In this document: piece after piece, positions 8,866-17,862 of the stretch
Numbering within the stretch: position 1 is the stretch's first letter
Layout of the letters: every line of letters starts with the position of its first letter
DNA from: JBCBDX01 sp039822005
Lineage (GTDB): Bacteria; Pseudomonadota; Alphaproteobacteria; Rhizobiales; Rhizobiaceae
Assembly (NCBI GenBank): GCA_039822005.1
Contig: JBCBMZ010000005.1
Coordinates: 1 to 64,000, forward strand
Reading direction: 5' to 3'
DNA: 64,000 bases
Notes under the pieces: model-generated
The model's database searches: none
What the model saw: the letters and a program-made list of their open reading frames with translations, nothing else
What the model was told of the DNA's origin: nothing
Made by a program: the position numbers and the translations under genes

Positions 8866-11862
8866 TTATTCTCCGAGTGCGTCCTCAAGGAACGCCTCCA
8901 ATTGTGCTTTGTGTGTGCTCATCAGACCTGTCGCGGTGGATGCCGCTGCCGATCGACCCGTGTAACGAACCCGATTATGCTTGGCCTTAATGTGCGCAAG
9001 AACCCACTCAAGGTACGGATCAACGAAAGACCAGGAACCCATATTTTTCGGTTCTTCCTGACACCACACCATCTCTGCGTTTTTAAACCTTGATAGTTCG
9101 GTAATCAGCGCCTTGGCCGGGAACGGATAGAGTTGCTCCAGACGCAGCAGATAAATGTCGTTGATTCCGCGCGCTTCACGCTCTTCATAAAGATCATAGT
9201 AGACTTTGCCGGAACACATAACGACGCGCCGGATTTTCGAATCCGTAACCAGCTTAACCTCGGCATCTTTCTTATACTCTGCGTCATCCCACAAAAGACG
9301 GTGGAATTGGCTCTCTCCCGACATCTCTGACAAGGTAGATGTCGCTCGCTTGTGGCGTAGAAGCGACTTCGGCGTCATCAGGATTAGCGGTTTGCGGAAC
9401 GGACGCTTAAGCTGCCGGCGCAAAATATGGAAATAGTTCGCCGGTGTCGTACAGTTAGCAACCTGCATATTGTCTTCTGCGCACATTTGCAGAAAACGTT
9501 CCAGGCGCGCCGAAGAATGCTCCGGTCCTTGACCCTCGTAACCATGCGGCAGCAAGCACACCAAACCCGACATGCGCAACCATTTGCGTTCACCAGACGA
9601 GATAAATTGGTCAAACAGCACCTGTGCGCCGTTGGCAAAGTCGCCGAATTGGGCTTCCCAAAGCGTCAAAATGTTAGGCTCTGCTAACGAATAGCCATAC
9701 TCAAAGCCCAGCACCGCTTCTTCTGACAGCATGGAGTTGATGACTTCATAGCGGCCCTGGCCAGCCTTGAGATCGTTCAGCGGCGTGTAACGCTCTTCCG
9801 TTTCCTGATCATAGAGAACCGAATGGCGTTGAGAGAATGTTCCGCGCTCGCAGTCCTGTCCGGAAAGGCGCACGCCATTACCTTCCGCGCAGATCGATCC
9901 AAATGCGAGCGCCTCACCGGTTGCCCAGTCGATCCCTTCGCCCGTTTCAATCATCTTTGCGCGGTTGTTCAAAAAACGTTGGATCGTGCGGTGCGCGTTA
10001 AAGTCATCCGGAACTTTGGTGAGTTTCTCGCCTATATCCCGCAGCGTTTTGAGCTGCACGGCCGTCTTGCCGGGGCGTCTTTCATCTGTGCGGTCAGCAG
10101 TCTGCAGGCCGGACCATTTGCCATCCAGCCAATCGGCCTTGTTTGGTTTGTAAGCTTCACCTGACTGAAATTCGACCTCCAGATGCTCACGCCAATCGGT
10201 CCGCATCTTGTCGAATTCATCAACAGAGATAAGGCCTTCCGCAATCAACTGCTCGCCATATATCTGCGCTGTCGTCTTGTGTTTGCGGATGGTTTTGTAC
10301 ATCAGCGGCTGCGTAAACGCAGGCTCGTCACCTTCGTTGTGGCCAAAGCGGCGATAACAGAACATGTCGATAACAACAGGCTTGTGGAAGAGCATCCGAA
10401 ATTCGGTCGCGACCTTTGCGGCATAGACCACAGCTTCCGGATCATCACCATTCACATGGAAAATCGGTGCCTCGATCATTTTGGCAACATCAGAGGGATA
10501 GGGCGATGAACGCGAGAAATAGGGGTTCGTCGTAAAGCCGATCTGGTTGTTGATGATGAAATGAACCGAGCCGGATACACGGTGACCACGTAGCGCAGAC
10601 AAGCCAAAACATTCGGCAACAACGCCTTGACCGGCAAAAGCAGCATCGCCGTGCAACAAGAGCGGCATCACCACTTTTCGCTCCGTGAGCGGAACGGTCT
10701 CGTTTCGGAACGGCCCGCCAGCATGCTGGTCCTGCTTGGCGCGCGCCTTGCCCAAAACAACGGGGTTCACGATCTCAAGGTGAGACGGGTTAGCCGTCAA
10801 TGACAAGTGAACCTTGTTCTCGTCAAACTCACGGTCGGACGACGCACCCAGATGGTATTTCACATCGCCAGACCCTTCAACATCGTCCGGCTTGAACGAA
10901 CCACCGCGGAACTCGTGGAACAGCGCCCGGTGCGGTTTGGCCATTACTTGCGTCAGAACATTCAGGCGGCCACGGTGCGCCATGCCAAACACAATGTCCT
11001 TAAGGCCCATCTGACCGCCACGCTTGATAATCTGCTCAAGCGCGGGGATCAGCGCCTCACCCCCATCAAGACCAAAGCGCTTCGTGCCTTTATATTTGAC
11101 ATCGAGAAACTGCTCGAAGCCTTCGGCCTCAATCAGCTTGGAAAGGATCGCTTTTTTCCCGTTTTCGGTAAAGGCAGCGCCTTTGTCCGGACCTTCAATA
11201 CGCTCCTGCAACCATGCTTTTTCCTGCGGGTTGGAGATGTGCATGAACTCCACCGCCATAGTACCGCAATAGGTGCGCTTGCAGATATCAACGATTTCGC
11301 GCGGCGTGGCATACTCAAGCCCCAGCACATGGTCGATGAAGATCTTACGATCCAAATCTGCTTCCATGAAGCCATAGCTGGAGGGATGCAGCTCGTTATA
11401 GTCTTCTTTCTTGGAAGCCAAACCCAGCGGGTCAAGATTGGCATGCAAGTGCCCTCGCATGCGGTAGGCGCGGATCATCATGATGGCCCGGACCGAGTCC
11501 CGTGCGGCATTGGCGACTTCCACTTCGGTCAGACCGGGCCCGACGCTGCGCCGCTCTTCCTTGGCCGAGATCTTTGACGTCATATGGGCTTCAACGTCGC
11601 CCCAATTACCGTCCAGCGCTGCGGTCAGTTCACCATTATAGTCAATGGGCCAATTTGTTTTTTCCCAGGAAGGGCCATCAGCCTGCTTTTGAACGCTATC
11701 GGCCTCGTCCTGGACATCGGCGAAAAAGCGCTGCCAGTCTTCTGAAACAGAAGCGGGATTTTCCAGCCATCTGGCATGCATCTGTTCGATGTAGACAGCA
11801 TTGCCTCCATACAAAAAGGAGGTTTCTGCCATCACGTCGTTCTGTTGGTCCTTGCGTGCCAT
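8866..11862 (-). CDS. sucA: 2-oxoglutarate dehydrogenase E1 component
   Basis: E1 decarboxylates 2-oxoglutarate with thiamine diphosphate and reductively succinylates the lipoyl group of SucB. From the ATG at 11862 (GGGAGAAG just upstream; an ATG at 11877 lies within that leader) the protein has 998 residues, a normal length. Family features are FLYGGNAVYIEQMHARW at the N-terminus, GMAHRGRLNVL, the thiamine-diphosphate-binding region around GDAAFAGQGVVAE, and the pyrimidine-domain segments HGYEGQGPEHSSAR and LMTPKSLLRHKRA. It follows sucD with a 127-base gap that holds two hairpins. Confidence 0.96.
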   Translation of the reverse strand: MARKDQQNDVMAETSFLYGGNAVYIEQMHARWLENPASVSEDWQRFFADVQDEADSVQKQADGPSWEKTNWPIDYNGELTAALDGNWGDVEAHMTSKISAKEERRSVGPGLTEVEVANAARDSVRAIMMIRAYRMRGHLHANLDPLGLASKKEDYNELHPSSYGFMEADLDRKIFIDHVLGLEYATPREIVDICKRTYCGTMAVEFMHISNPQEKAWLQERIEGPDKGAAFTENGKKAILSKLIEAEGFEQFLDVKYKGTKRFGLDGGEALIPALEQIIKRGGQMGLKDIVFGMAHRGRLNVLTQVMAKPHRALFHEFRGGSFKPDDVEGSGDVKYHLGASSDREFDENKVHLSLTANPSHLEIVNPVVLGKARAKQDQHAGGPFRNETVPLTERKVVMPLLLHGDAAFAGQGVVAECFGLSALRGHRVSGSVHFIINNQIGFTTNPYFSRSSPYPSDVAKMIEAPIFHVNGDDPEAVVYAAKVATEFRMLFHKPVVIDMFCYRRFGHNEGDEPAFTQPLMYKTIRKHKTTAQIYGEQLIAEGLISVDEFDKMRTDWREHLEVEFQSGEAYKPNKADWLDGKWSGLQTADRTDERRPGKTAVQLKTLRDIGEKLTKVPDDFNAHRTIQRFLNNRAKMIETGEGIDWATGEALAFGSICAEGNGVRLSGQDCERGTFSQRHSVLYDQETEERYTPLNDLKAGQGRYEVINSMLSEEAVLGFEYGYSLAEPNILTLWEAQFGDFANGAQVLFDQFISSGERKWLRMSGLVCLLPHGYEGQGPEHSSARLERFLQMCAEDNMQVANCTTPANYFHILRRQLKRPFRKPLILMTPKSLLRHKRATSTLSEMSGESQFHRLLWDDAEYKKDAEVKLVTDSKIRRVVMCSGKVYYDLYEEREARGINDIYLLRLEQLYPFPAKALITELSRFKNAEMVWCQEEPKNMGSWSFVDPYLEWVLAHIKAKHNRVRYTGRSAAASTATGLMSTHKAQLEAFLEDALGE

Positions 11863-11904
11863 ATGTACTTCTCCCATTGGGGTTCATCACCTCGACCCCC
11901 ACTT

Positions 11905-11958
11905 GTAAGGCTTCCCTTACGACCCTCTCGGGCTGCCTTTCCCTTTGCCGGGAAAGGC
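11905..11958 (-). repeat. Two tandem hairpins between sucD and sucA
   Basis: In an otherwise tight operon this gap holds two perfect inverted repeats. One has nine-base arms at 11935-11943 and 11950-11958 (GCCTTTCCC / GGGAAAGGC, six-base loop). The other has six-base arms at 11905-11910 and 11915-11920 (GTAAGG / CCTTAC, four-base loop). Neither is followed by a T tract on the minus strand, so they are more likely mRNA-stability, processing or repeat elements than terminators. Confidence 0.6.
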
Positions 11959-11989
11959 GAAGACGCGTTTCAGCGCCAGACCAAAGGCG

Positions 11990-12910
11990 TCAGCCTTTCA
12001 AAACATCAACCAGTGTTTTGCCGAGCTGTGCCGGCGATGGTGACACGCGAATGCCCGCATCTTCCATCGCCGCGATCTTGTCCTCCGCGCCGCCCTTGCC
12101 GCCGGAGATCACAGCGCCGGCATGACCCATCGTGCGTCCGGGAGGAGCCGTGCGACCGGCAATGAAGCCGACCATTGGTTTTTTGCGCCCCTTATCAGCC
12201 TGTTCCTTGAGCCACTGACAGGCCTCTTCTTCAGCCGAACCGCCGATCTCACCGATCATGATGATGCTTTCGGTTTCCGGATCATCGAGGAACAGGTCCA
12301 ACATGTCGATAAACTCGGTGCCTTTGACCGGGTCACCGCCGATGCCAACAGCCGTTGACTGTCCAAGCCCCTCATTCGAGGTCTGGAACACGGCCTCATA
12401 GGTGAGCGTACCAGAGCGGCTCAAAATGCCAACTGAACCTTTTTTGAAGATACGGCCCGGCATGATGCCAATTTTACACTCTTCGGGTGTCAACACACCC
12501 GGGCAGTTCGGGCCAATCAGGCGCGATTTGGACTTATCCAGCTTGGCTTTCACCTTGACCATGTCTATCACGGGAATGCCTTCCGTAATACAAATGATCA
12601 GCGGTATTTTCGCGTCGATCGCTTCTTCAATCGCCGCGCCAGCACCTGCTGGTGGCACATAAATGACGGATGCGTTGGCCTTGGTCGCTTTCTTGGCTTC
12701 CGCGACAGTGGCAAAGATCGGCAGCTCAGTGCCAGCCATGTCACTTGCGCCCTCACCGGCGGTCCATGTTTCGCCGCCCTTTTTCGGATGGATGCCGCCT
12801 ACCATTTTGGTGCCAAAATAGGCCAGCGCCTGCTCGGTATGAAACGTTCCGGTTTTACCCGTCAGGCCCTGAACGACAACCTTGGTGTCTTTGTTGATGA
12901 GAATAGACAT
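11990..12910 (-). CDS. sucD: Succinyl-CoA ligase, alpha subunit
   Basis: The alpha subunit binds coenzyme A and carries the phosphohistidine of succinyl-CoA synthetase, which makes ATP or GTP from succinyl-CoA. It has 306 residues. Visible features are VQGLTGKTGTFH in the CoA-binding Rossmann domain, IGPNCPGVLTPEE near residue 130, and the phosphohistidine H263 in GHAGAVISGGKG. It starts only a few bases after the sucC stop (12916-12918), as expected for a coupled pair of subunits made in equal amounts. Confidence 0.96.
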   Translation of the reverse strand: MSILINKDTKVVVQGLTGKTGTFHTEQALAYFGTKMVGGIHPKKGGETWTAGEGASDMAGTELPIFATVAEAKKATKANASVIYVPPAGAGAAIEEAIDAKIPLIICITEGIPVIDMVKVKAKLDKSKSRLIGPNCPGVLTPEECKIGIMPGRIFKKGSVGILSRSGTLTYEAVFQTSNEGLGQSTAVGIGGDPVKGTEFIDMLDLFLDDPETESIIMIGEIGGSAEEEACQWLKEQADKGRKKPMVGFIAGRTAPPGRTMGHAGAVISGGKGGAEDKIAAMEDAGIRVSPSPAQLGKTLVDVLKG

Positions 12911-12915
12911 AAAAC

Positions 12916-14112
12916 TCAGTTCCCTTTCACCGCAGCCACAATTTTCTGCGCGGCATCGTCCAAATCATCAGCCGCGATAACGTCGAGGCCGGAATTGTTG
13001 ATAATGTCCTTGCCGATATCGACGTTGGTACCCTCAAGGCGCACAACGAGCGGCACCTTCAGGCCCACTTCCTTGACCGCCGCGACCACACCTTCAGCGA
13101 TCACATCACAGCGCATGATGCCGCCGAAAATGTTGACCAGAATGCCTTTGACATTTGGGTCGGCCGTAATGATTTTAAACGCCGCCGTGACTTTTTCCTT
13201 GGAAGCCCCGCCACCCACATCGAGGAAGTTGGCCGGCTCGGAACCGTAGAGCTTGATGATATCCATGGTCGCCATGGCAAGGCCAGCACCATTGACCATG
13301 CATCCAATATCGCCGTCGAGCGCTACATAGGCCAGATCGTGCTTGGAGGCTTCGATCTCCTTATCGTCTTCTTCTGACTCATCGCGCAATTCCAAAATGT
13401 CCGGATGGCGGAAGAGAGAGTTGCCATCGAAGGAAACCTTGGCATCCAGCACCCGCAGATGGCCGTCTTTCATCACGATCAACGGGTTGACTTCCAGAAG
13501 GCTCATGTCCTTCTCGGTGAAAGCCTGATACAGGATCGGAAAAAGCACGTCCGCATCCTTTTTCGCATCGCCCTTTAGTTCGAGCGCCTTAGCAATCGCA
13601 TTGATATCCGTCTTCGTCATGCCTTTGGAAGGATCAATGGGACGTGTCAGGATTTTCTCTGGCGTATCCTCGGCAACGGCTTCGATGTCCATGCCGCCTT
13701 CGGTCGAAACTACGAAAGCAGGACGGCCCGTTGAGCGATCGATGAGGAGTGAACAGTATAGTTCGCGGTCGATGTCAGCGCCATCTTCAATGTAAAGACG
13801 GTTGACCTGTTTGCCCGCAGGGCCGGTTTGCTTGGTCACCAGCGTGTTACCAAGCATTTCCTTGGCGTTCTCGACCACTTCCTCGACAGACTTGGCAAGG
13901 CGCACGCCGCCCTTGGCATCTTCGCCCAGTTCTTTGAAATTGCCCTTGCCGCGTCCACCGGCATGGATTTGGCTTTTGACCACATAGAGCGGTCCAGGCA
14001 ATTTCTTGGCCCATTCCTCTGCCTGCTCAACGGAGTAAACCGCTACACCACCGGCGACAGGCGCACCGTAAGAATGGAGCAGGCGCTTGGCCTGATATTC
14101 ATGAATGTTCAT
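12916..14112 (-). CDS. sucC: Succinyl-CoA ligase, beta subunit
   Basis: The beta subunit carries the ATP-grasp nucleotide-binding domain and sets nucleotide specificity. It has 398 residues, the usual length. Characteristic segments are MNIHEYQAK at the start, VVKSQIHAGGRGK (about 44-56), LEVNPLIV near residue 210, and the C-terminal CoA-ligase domain with FLDVGGGASKEKV and ILVNIFGGIMRCD. It follows mdh by 38 bases and precedes sucD. Confidence 0.96.
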   Translation of the reverse strand: MNIHEYQAKRLLHSYGAPVAGGVAVYSVEQAEEWAKKLPGPLYVVKSQIHAGGRGKGNFKELGEDAKGGVRLAKSVEEVVENAKEMLGNTLVTKQTGPAGKQVNRLYIEDGADIDRELYCSLLIDRSTGRPAFVVSTEGGMDIEAVAEDTPEKILTRPIDPSKGMTKTDINAIAKALELKGDAKKDADVLFPILYQAFTEKDMSLLEVNPLIVMKDGHLRVLDAKVSFDGNSLFRHPDILELRDESEEDDKEIEASKHDLAYVALDGDIGCMVNGAGLAMATMDIIKLYGSEPANFLDVGGGASKEKVTAAFKIITADPNVKGILVNIFGGIMRCDVIAEGVVAAVKEVGLKVPLVVRLEGTNVDIGKDIINNSGLDVIAADDLDDAAQKIVAAVKGN

Positions 14113-14150
14113 AAGATGATCCCGATCGTATCAATCTGGTTTCGTTCAAA

Positions 14151-15113
14151 TTATTTGAGCGTTGGCTGGATGCCGATACACGCCTCGCAAAGGCCCGCCA
14201 CCGCATCGACCGACTTGCCGAACATCTTCTGCTCGGTCTTGTTCATGTCGATTTCAATCACGCGCTCCACGCCGCCAGCACCAATGATGGTAGGAACGCC
14301 CACATACATGTCCTTGACGCCATACTGCCCATCGAGGTGCGCGGCACAGGGCAGAACGCGCTTTTTGTCCTTCAAATAGGCTTCCGCCATGGCAATCGCG
14401 GAGGAAGCCGGCGCATAATAGGCGGAGCCGGTCTTCAACAAGCCAACAATCTCCGCGCCGCCATTACGTGTGCGCTGGACAATCGCATCAAGTTTTTCCT
14501 TCGTGGTCCAACCCATCTTGACCAAATCAGGAAGAGGTATACCGGCGACCGTTGAATAGCGGGTCAACGGCACCATGGTGTCGCCGTGACCACCCAGAAC
14601 AAAGGCTGTTACGTCTTCGACAGACACTTTGAACTCTTCGGCAAGGAACAGGCGGAAGCGCGCACTGTCGAGTACCCCAGCCATGCCGCAGACCTTCTCT
14701 TTGGGTAGTCCGGAGAATTTTTGCAGCGCCCAGACCATCGCGTCGAGCGGATTTGTAATGCAAATGACAAAGGCGTTTGGCGCATATTTGGCAATGCCTG
14801 CACCAACCTGTTCCATCACATTAAGGTTGATGCCGAGCAAATCGTCGCGGCTCATGCCGGGCTTGCGCGGCACACCTGCTGTCACGATGCAAACATCGGC
14901 GCCTTCAATCGCTTCATAGGAGTTAGCTCCCACATAGGCAGTGTCGAAACCATCGACCGGCGACGACTGCGCCATGTCGAGCCCTTTACCCTGCGGGATA
15001 CCTTCGGCAATGTCGAAAAGAACGACATCACCCAGCTCTTTCAAGCCGATCATGTGAGCAAGTGTGCCACCGATCATGCCGGAGCCAATGAGTGCGATTT
15101 TGTTGCGTGCCAT
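14151..15113 (-). CDS. mdh: Malate dehydrogenase
   Basis: NAD-dependent malate dehydrogenase of the lactate-dehydrogenase-like type usual in alphaproteobacteria. From the ATG at 15113 it has 320 residues; an upstream in-frame start at 15185 would add a non-conserved leader. The NAD-binding GSGMIGGTLAH motif is at about 8-18, followed by the conserved acidic residue in VVLFDIAEG. Substrate arginines are in TAGVPRKPGMSRDDLL, and the catalytic histidine is in VLGGHGDTMVPL. It is first in the operon, followed by sucC, sucD, sucA, sucB and lpd, so five TCA steps share one transcript. Confidence 0.96.
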   Translation of the reverse strand: MARNKIALIGSGMIGGTLAHMIGLKELGDVVLFDIAEGIPQGKGLDMAQSSPVDGFDTAYVGANSYEAIEGADVCIVTAGVPRKPGMSRDDLLGINLNVMEQVGAGIAKYAPNAFVICITNPLDAMVWALQKFSGLPKEKVCGMAGVLDSARFRLFLAEEFKVSVEDVTAFVLGGHGDTMVPLTRYSTVAGIPLPDLVKMGWTTKEKLDAIVQRTRNGGAEIVGLLKTGSAYYAPASSAIAMAEAYLKDKKRVLPCAAHLDGQYGVKDMYVGVPTIIGAGGVERVIEIDMNKTEQKMFGKSVDAVAGLCEACIGIQPTLK

Positions 15114-15477
15114 GAAATTCCGTCCAAACTCAGCTATGCGGGAATGCGATTGGTCGCGCTCCTCCGCGCTGATATCCAACCACATTTGGTACGCGGTGAG
15201 TGACTCACATATGGGTGAAAATCAACCAGAATTTTCACTTCTATATTTATCAATGGGTTAGCTATTTTTTGATTGACGTAAACGTCAATATAGTCGACAG
15301 CAAGCAATATTACGAAAGACGGTACGGTGCGAACTGAACAGTTTACGGCAGATTATGATACGCAAACGAGCATCCTCGCTCTCATCCTTGCCGGCTTTGG
15401 CAAGTCAAGCAGAACACAATGCCGTTTGGTGGAGACGGGCCATTGCCATCATCCAACGACACCGATTTCGTTAAAAC
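15114..15477 (-). promoter_or_regulatory. Leader and promoter region of the TCA operon
   Basis: This 364-base gap between zapE and mdh holds no gene I can support. Within it are three inverted repeats: GTGAGT-G-ACTCAC (15196-15208), GTGAAAAT / ATTTTCAC with an eight-base loop (15215-15238), and the near-perfect 18-base palindrome ATTGACGT-AA-ACGTCAAT (15272-15289). The last contains a TTGACG that could serve as a -35 element on the minus strand. The arrangement suggests a transcription-factor operator and a structured 5' leader for the mdh-suc operon. No regulator is identified. Confidence 0.55.
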
Positions 15478-16623
15478 TTAAGCTGATCGACCCAGCCAAT
15501 CGTCTGAGCGCATTTCAATGAGCCGCGATGCCGTACGCGCAAACTCAAAAACCTCTGCGCCACTACTAGCCTGATAGAGATCATCAGGTTCTGCTTCAGC
15601 TGAAACAAAAAGGACGACCTGCGCATCATAAAGCGTATCGATCAGGTTGATAAAACGTTTGGCCTGATTTCGATCGCTTTCCCGCATCACAGGGACATCA
15701 TCTATCACCAGTGTACGAAAGCGTTTGGATAGAGCCAGATAGTCGCGAGAACCCAACGGACGACGACACAATTCATCAAATGAAAAGCGGGCAGCGTCGC
15801 GCGCCGCATGAGCCACTTGGATTTCGCGCCCGCTGACTTTTACCGACGTGGGTTTTTCCTCCAAACCGGCGATCACCTGCGCCCACACAGCGTTCATCAG
15901 GGTTGTCGTTTTCAAGCTCAACGGGGTCAGGTAGCGCCGTTCGGTCGACAGGCGCCCCTGCCGATAGTCACGGCGGGCATCCAAACTTGCAACCGATACA
16001 TACTGTTTGAGCAGATCGACAAAGGGTAAAAACAGCGAACGGTTCAAACCATCCTTGTAAAGATCATCGGGATCCACGTTAGAGGTAGCCACAAGGACGA
16101 CACCTTCCTGAAAGAGCGCGGTAAACAGGCGCGACAGGATCATGGCATCGGTAATGTCGTTAACAGCAAACTCATCAAAACAGAGCACATAGGCATCTTG
16201 TGCCAGCGCTTTGGCCACCGGCGGGATCGGATCGTCGCCTTTGGCCGTTCCGTCCTTTACTGCTGCCCGATGCGCGCCGATCCTGTCATGCACATCCGCC
16301 ATAAACTCGTGGAAGTGACAGCGTCGTTTTCTTTTTGCAGGGCATGCGCGAAAGAAAAAGTCCATCAACATCGTCTTGCCGCGACCCACAGAACCGACGA
16401 TGTACAGTCCCTTTATCGTCTCTTTTTCCTGTCGCTTGCGGGCAAAGAACCAGCCGAGCGACGATGATTTTGACGCGAGACGAATATTGACGATAGCCGC
16501 GTTAAGCGCATCGAGCTTGGCAACAATGGTTTCTTGAGCAGCGTCACGCTCAATGACGCCGTCATTGGCAATTTCATGATACCGCGAGGCGACGCTATCG
16601 CCGGGCATGATCCGCTCAGGCAT
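15478..16623 (-). CDS. zapE: Cell division protein ZapE (AFG1-like ATPase)
   Basis: ZapE is a cytoplasmic P-loop ATPase of the AFG1/LACE1 family that associates with FtsZ in gammaproteobacteria. The 381 residues show a Walker A motif GSVGRGKT at 77-84, a Walker B CFDEFAV near 150, VLVATSNVDPDDLY downstream, and a second conserved segment VIDDVPVM near 310. It lies upstream of mdh on the same strand, a neighbourhood I recall from rhizobia, but the 364-base gap suggests that mdh has its own promoter. Confidence 0.92.
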   Translation of the reverse strand: MPERIMPGDSVASRYHEIANDGVIERDAAQETIVAKLDALNAAIVNIRLASKSSSLGWFFARKRQEKETIKGLYIVGSVGRGKTMLMDFFFRACPAKRKRRCHFHEFMADVHDRIGAHRAAVKDGTAKGDDPIPPVAKALAQDAYVLCFDEFAVNDITDAMILSRLFTALFQEGVVLVATSNVDPDDLYKDGLNRSLFLPFVDLLKQYVSVASLDARRDYRQGRLSTERRYLTPLSLKTTTLMNAVWAQVIAGLEEKPTSVKVSGREIQVAHAARDAARFSFDELCRRPLGSRDYLALSKRFRTLVIDDVPVMRESDRNQAKRFINLIDTLYDAQVVLFVSAEAEPDDLYQASSGAEVFEFARTASRLIEMRSDDWLGRSA

Positions 16624-16644
16624 ACCCGTCGGGCCTCCTGGTGG

Positions 16645-17241
16645 TTAGCGTGCAAGAGAAACGGCACGACCGCCGCTTGTTTGACCGTTAAACTGGTTGG
16701 TACCCGATGAGAAGAGCGTCGCAACTTGATTGCCGGACCGGTCTTTCAAAACAACCTGCGTACCGTTCAAGTTCCAAAAACCTATATCGGCCAGCTCTCC
16801 GGAACATCCCAAAGACGCTGCCCGAAAATCATTTCCACCGCGCGTCAACGATGTTGCGATCCGACAGGAGGTTCCACCTGTCGTTGCCGTCCAAACACCA
16901 CCCATGGATTCACGGGTGACCGGTTCAGCAGTAGCGGTGGTTACACTAGGAGAAGTCTGCGTGTTGGGATCGGTTGATGTTGTGGTACCACCATCTCCCG
17001 TCGTGACGAGATCATTGTTGGTTTGCGGTGCTTGTGGAAACGCTGAACCATCTGCTGGCGCGGTCCCAATCGCTGGCGCTGGCGGCGGCAACTGACCACT
17101 TTGAACTGTCCCCGCCGGTGCCGGATTGACCGGTGCCGGTTGCACAGTGTTAAGCGCACCCAAACGCGAGCTCGTACAGCCGCTTACCAAGATGGCCGCT
17201 GTACACGCCAATACCAAACCTGCTCCACGGTTCAAAACCAT
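16645..17241 (-). CDS. omp19: Outer-membrane lipoprotein, Omp19 family (protease-inhibitor-like)
   Basis: A 198-residue lipoprotein with a lipobox ending VSGC at C22. A long Pro/Ala/Thr-rich linker spans about 25-108. The C-terminal domain of about 90 residues starts at GGVWTATTGGTSCRIA and ends FNGQTSGGRAVSLAR. This layout and the paired cysteines match Brucella Omp19 as I remember it (including SSRLG after the lipobox). Omp19 belongs to the AprI/Inh metalloprotease-inhibitor-like fold and is reported to inhibit proteases. A GGAG site precedes the ATG. It sits between rpsP and zapE. Confidence 0.88.
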   Translation of the reverse strand: MVLNRGAGLVLACTAAILVSGCTSSRLGALNTVQPAPVNPAPAGTVQSGQLPPPAPAIGTAPADGSAFPQAPQTNNDLVTTGDGGTTTSTDPNTQTSPSVTTATAEPVTRESMGGVWTATTGGTSCRIATSLTRGGNDFRAASLGCSGELADIGFWNLNGTQVVLKDRSGNQVATLFSSGTNQFNGQTSGGRAVSLAR

Positions 17242-17363
17242 GTAATTCTCCCATCCGCGCAGCTGTTCACTGCATCGCTGCCGCGCCCTTCTGCCCCCAT
17301 AAAAAGGCGAAAGAAGGAAAAGACAAGGTTAACAAATGTAACATCGCTAGCCTTGTAGCCCAA

Positions 17364-17389
17364 GAAATCGACCCCAGTTGATCGATTTC
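17364..17389 (-). terminator. Possible terminator after rpsP
   Basis: GAAATCGA (17364-17371) and TCGATTTC (17382-17389) form an 8-bp stem around a ten-base loop, 13 bases after the rpsP stop on the minus strand. The downstream tract is only weakly T-rich, so this may be an attenuator or stability hairpin instead. Confidence 0.45.
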
Positions 17390-17402
17390 CGGATACACGC
17401 AC

Positions 17403-17831
17403 TTATTCGGAAGCTGCTTCCTCAGCCGGCGCTTCGGCTTCCGCAGCGGCCGCTTCAGCTTCAGCTGCGGCTGCTTCTTCTGCGGCTAGGCGCGCTTCTT
17501 CTTCTTTCATTTTTTGCTCTTCAATGCGCTCCTGCGCCTTCTTGCCCGGCAGCGCTTTCTTTGGATTGTTGCGCTCAGCACGCTCCATGATCCCAGCATC
17601 AGACAGGAAGCGCAGAACGCGGTCTGTTGGCTTGGCACCATTGGCCAGCCAGTGGCGCACGCGCTCTTCATTCAATTCAATGCGGGCACCGTCTTTCGGC
17701 AACATCGGGTTCCACTTGCCGACGCGCTCAATAAAGCGACCATCGCGCGGCATGCGCACATCAGCAACAACGATGTGATAGTAAGGGCGTTTTTTTGAAC
17801 CGCCACGTGAAAGGCGAAGTTTAAGAGCCAT
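17403..17831 (-). CDS. rpsP: 30S ribosomal protein S16
   Basis: S16 is an assembly protein of the 30S body. The conserved core is residues 1-85: MALKLRLSRGGSKKRPYYHI, PRDGRFIERVGKWNP and the WLANGAKPTDRVLRFL segment. Residues from about 100 to 142 are a low-complexity Glu/Ala tail, absent in E. coli S16 (82 residues) and very like the tail on L19 at the other end of this region. It is the last gene of the ffh operon, with AAGGA before its ATG. Confidence 0.96.
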   Translation of the reverse strand: MALKLRLSRGGSKKRPYYHIVVADVRMPRDGRFIERVGKWNPMLPKDGARIELNEERVRHWLANGAKPTDRVLRFLSDAGIMERAERNNPKKALPGKKAQERIEEQKMKEEEARLAAEEAAAAEAEAAAAEAEAPAEEAASE

Positions 17832-17862
17832 CTTTTTGTCCTTTGTATTTCAATGATGGTTG

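Noticed and set aside
8251..9093. 280-codon plus-strand open frame across sucB and sucA
   Set aside because: It is antisense to two conserved genes and rich in Arg, Cys and His, as expected of a reverse-frame shadow.
10807..11577. 256-codon plus-strand open frame inside sucA
   Set aside because: It lies wholly antisense to a conserved part of sucA and has no domain features.
15300..15477. tRNA or small RNA gene between mdh and zapE
   Set aside because: I looked for cloverleaf-like arms and CCA-type ends and saw none.
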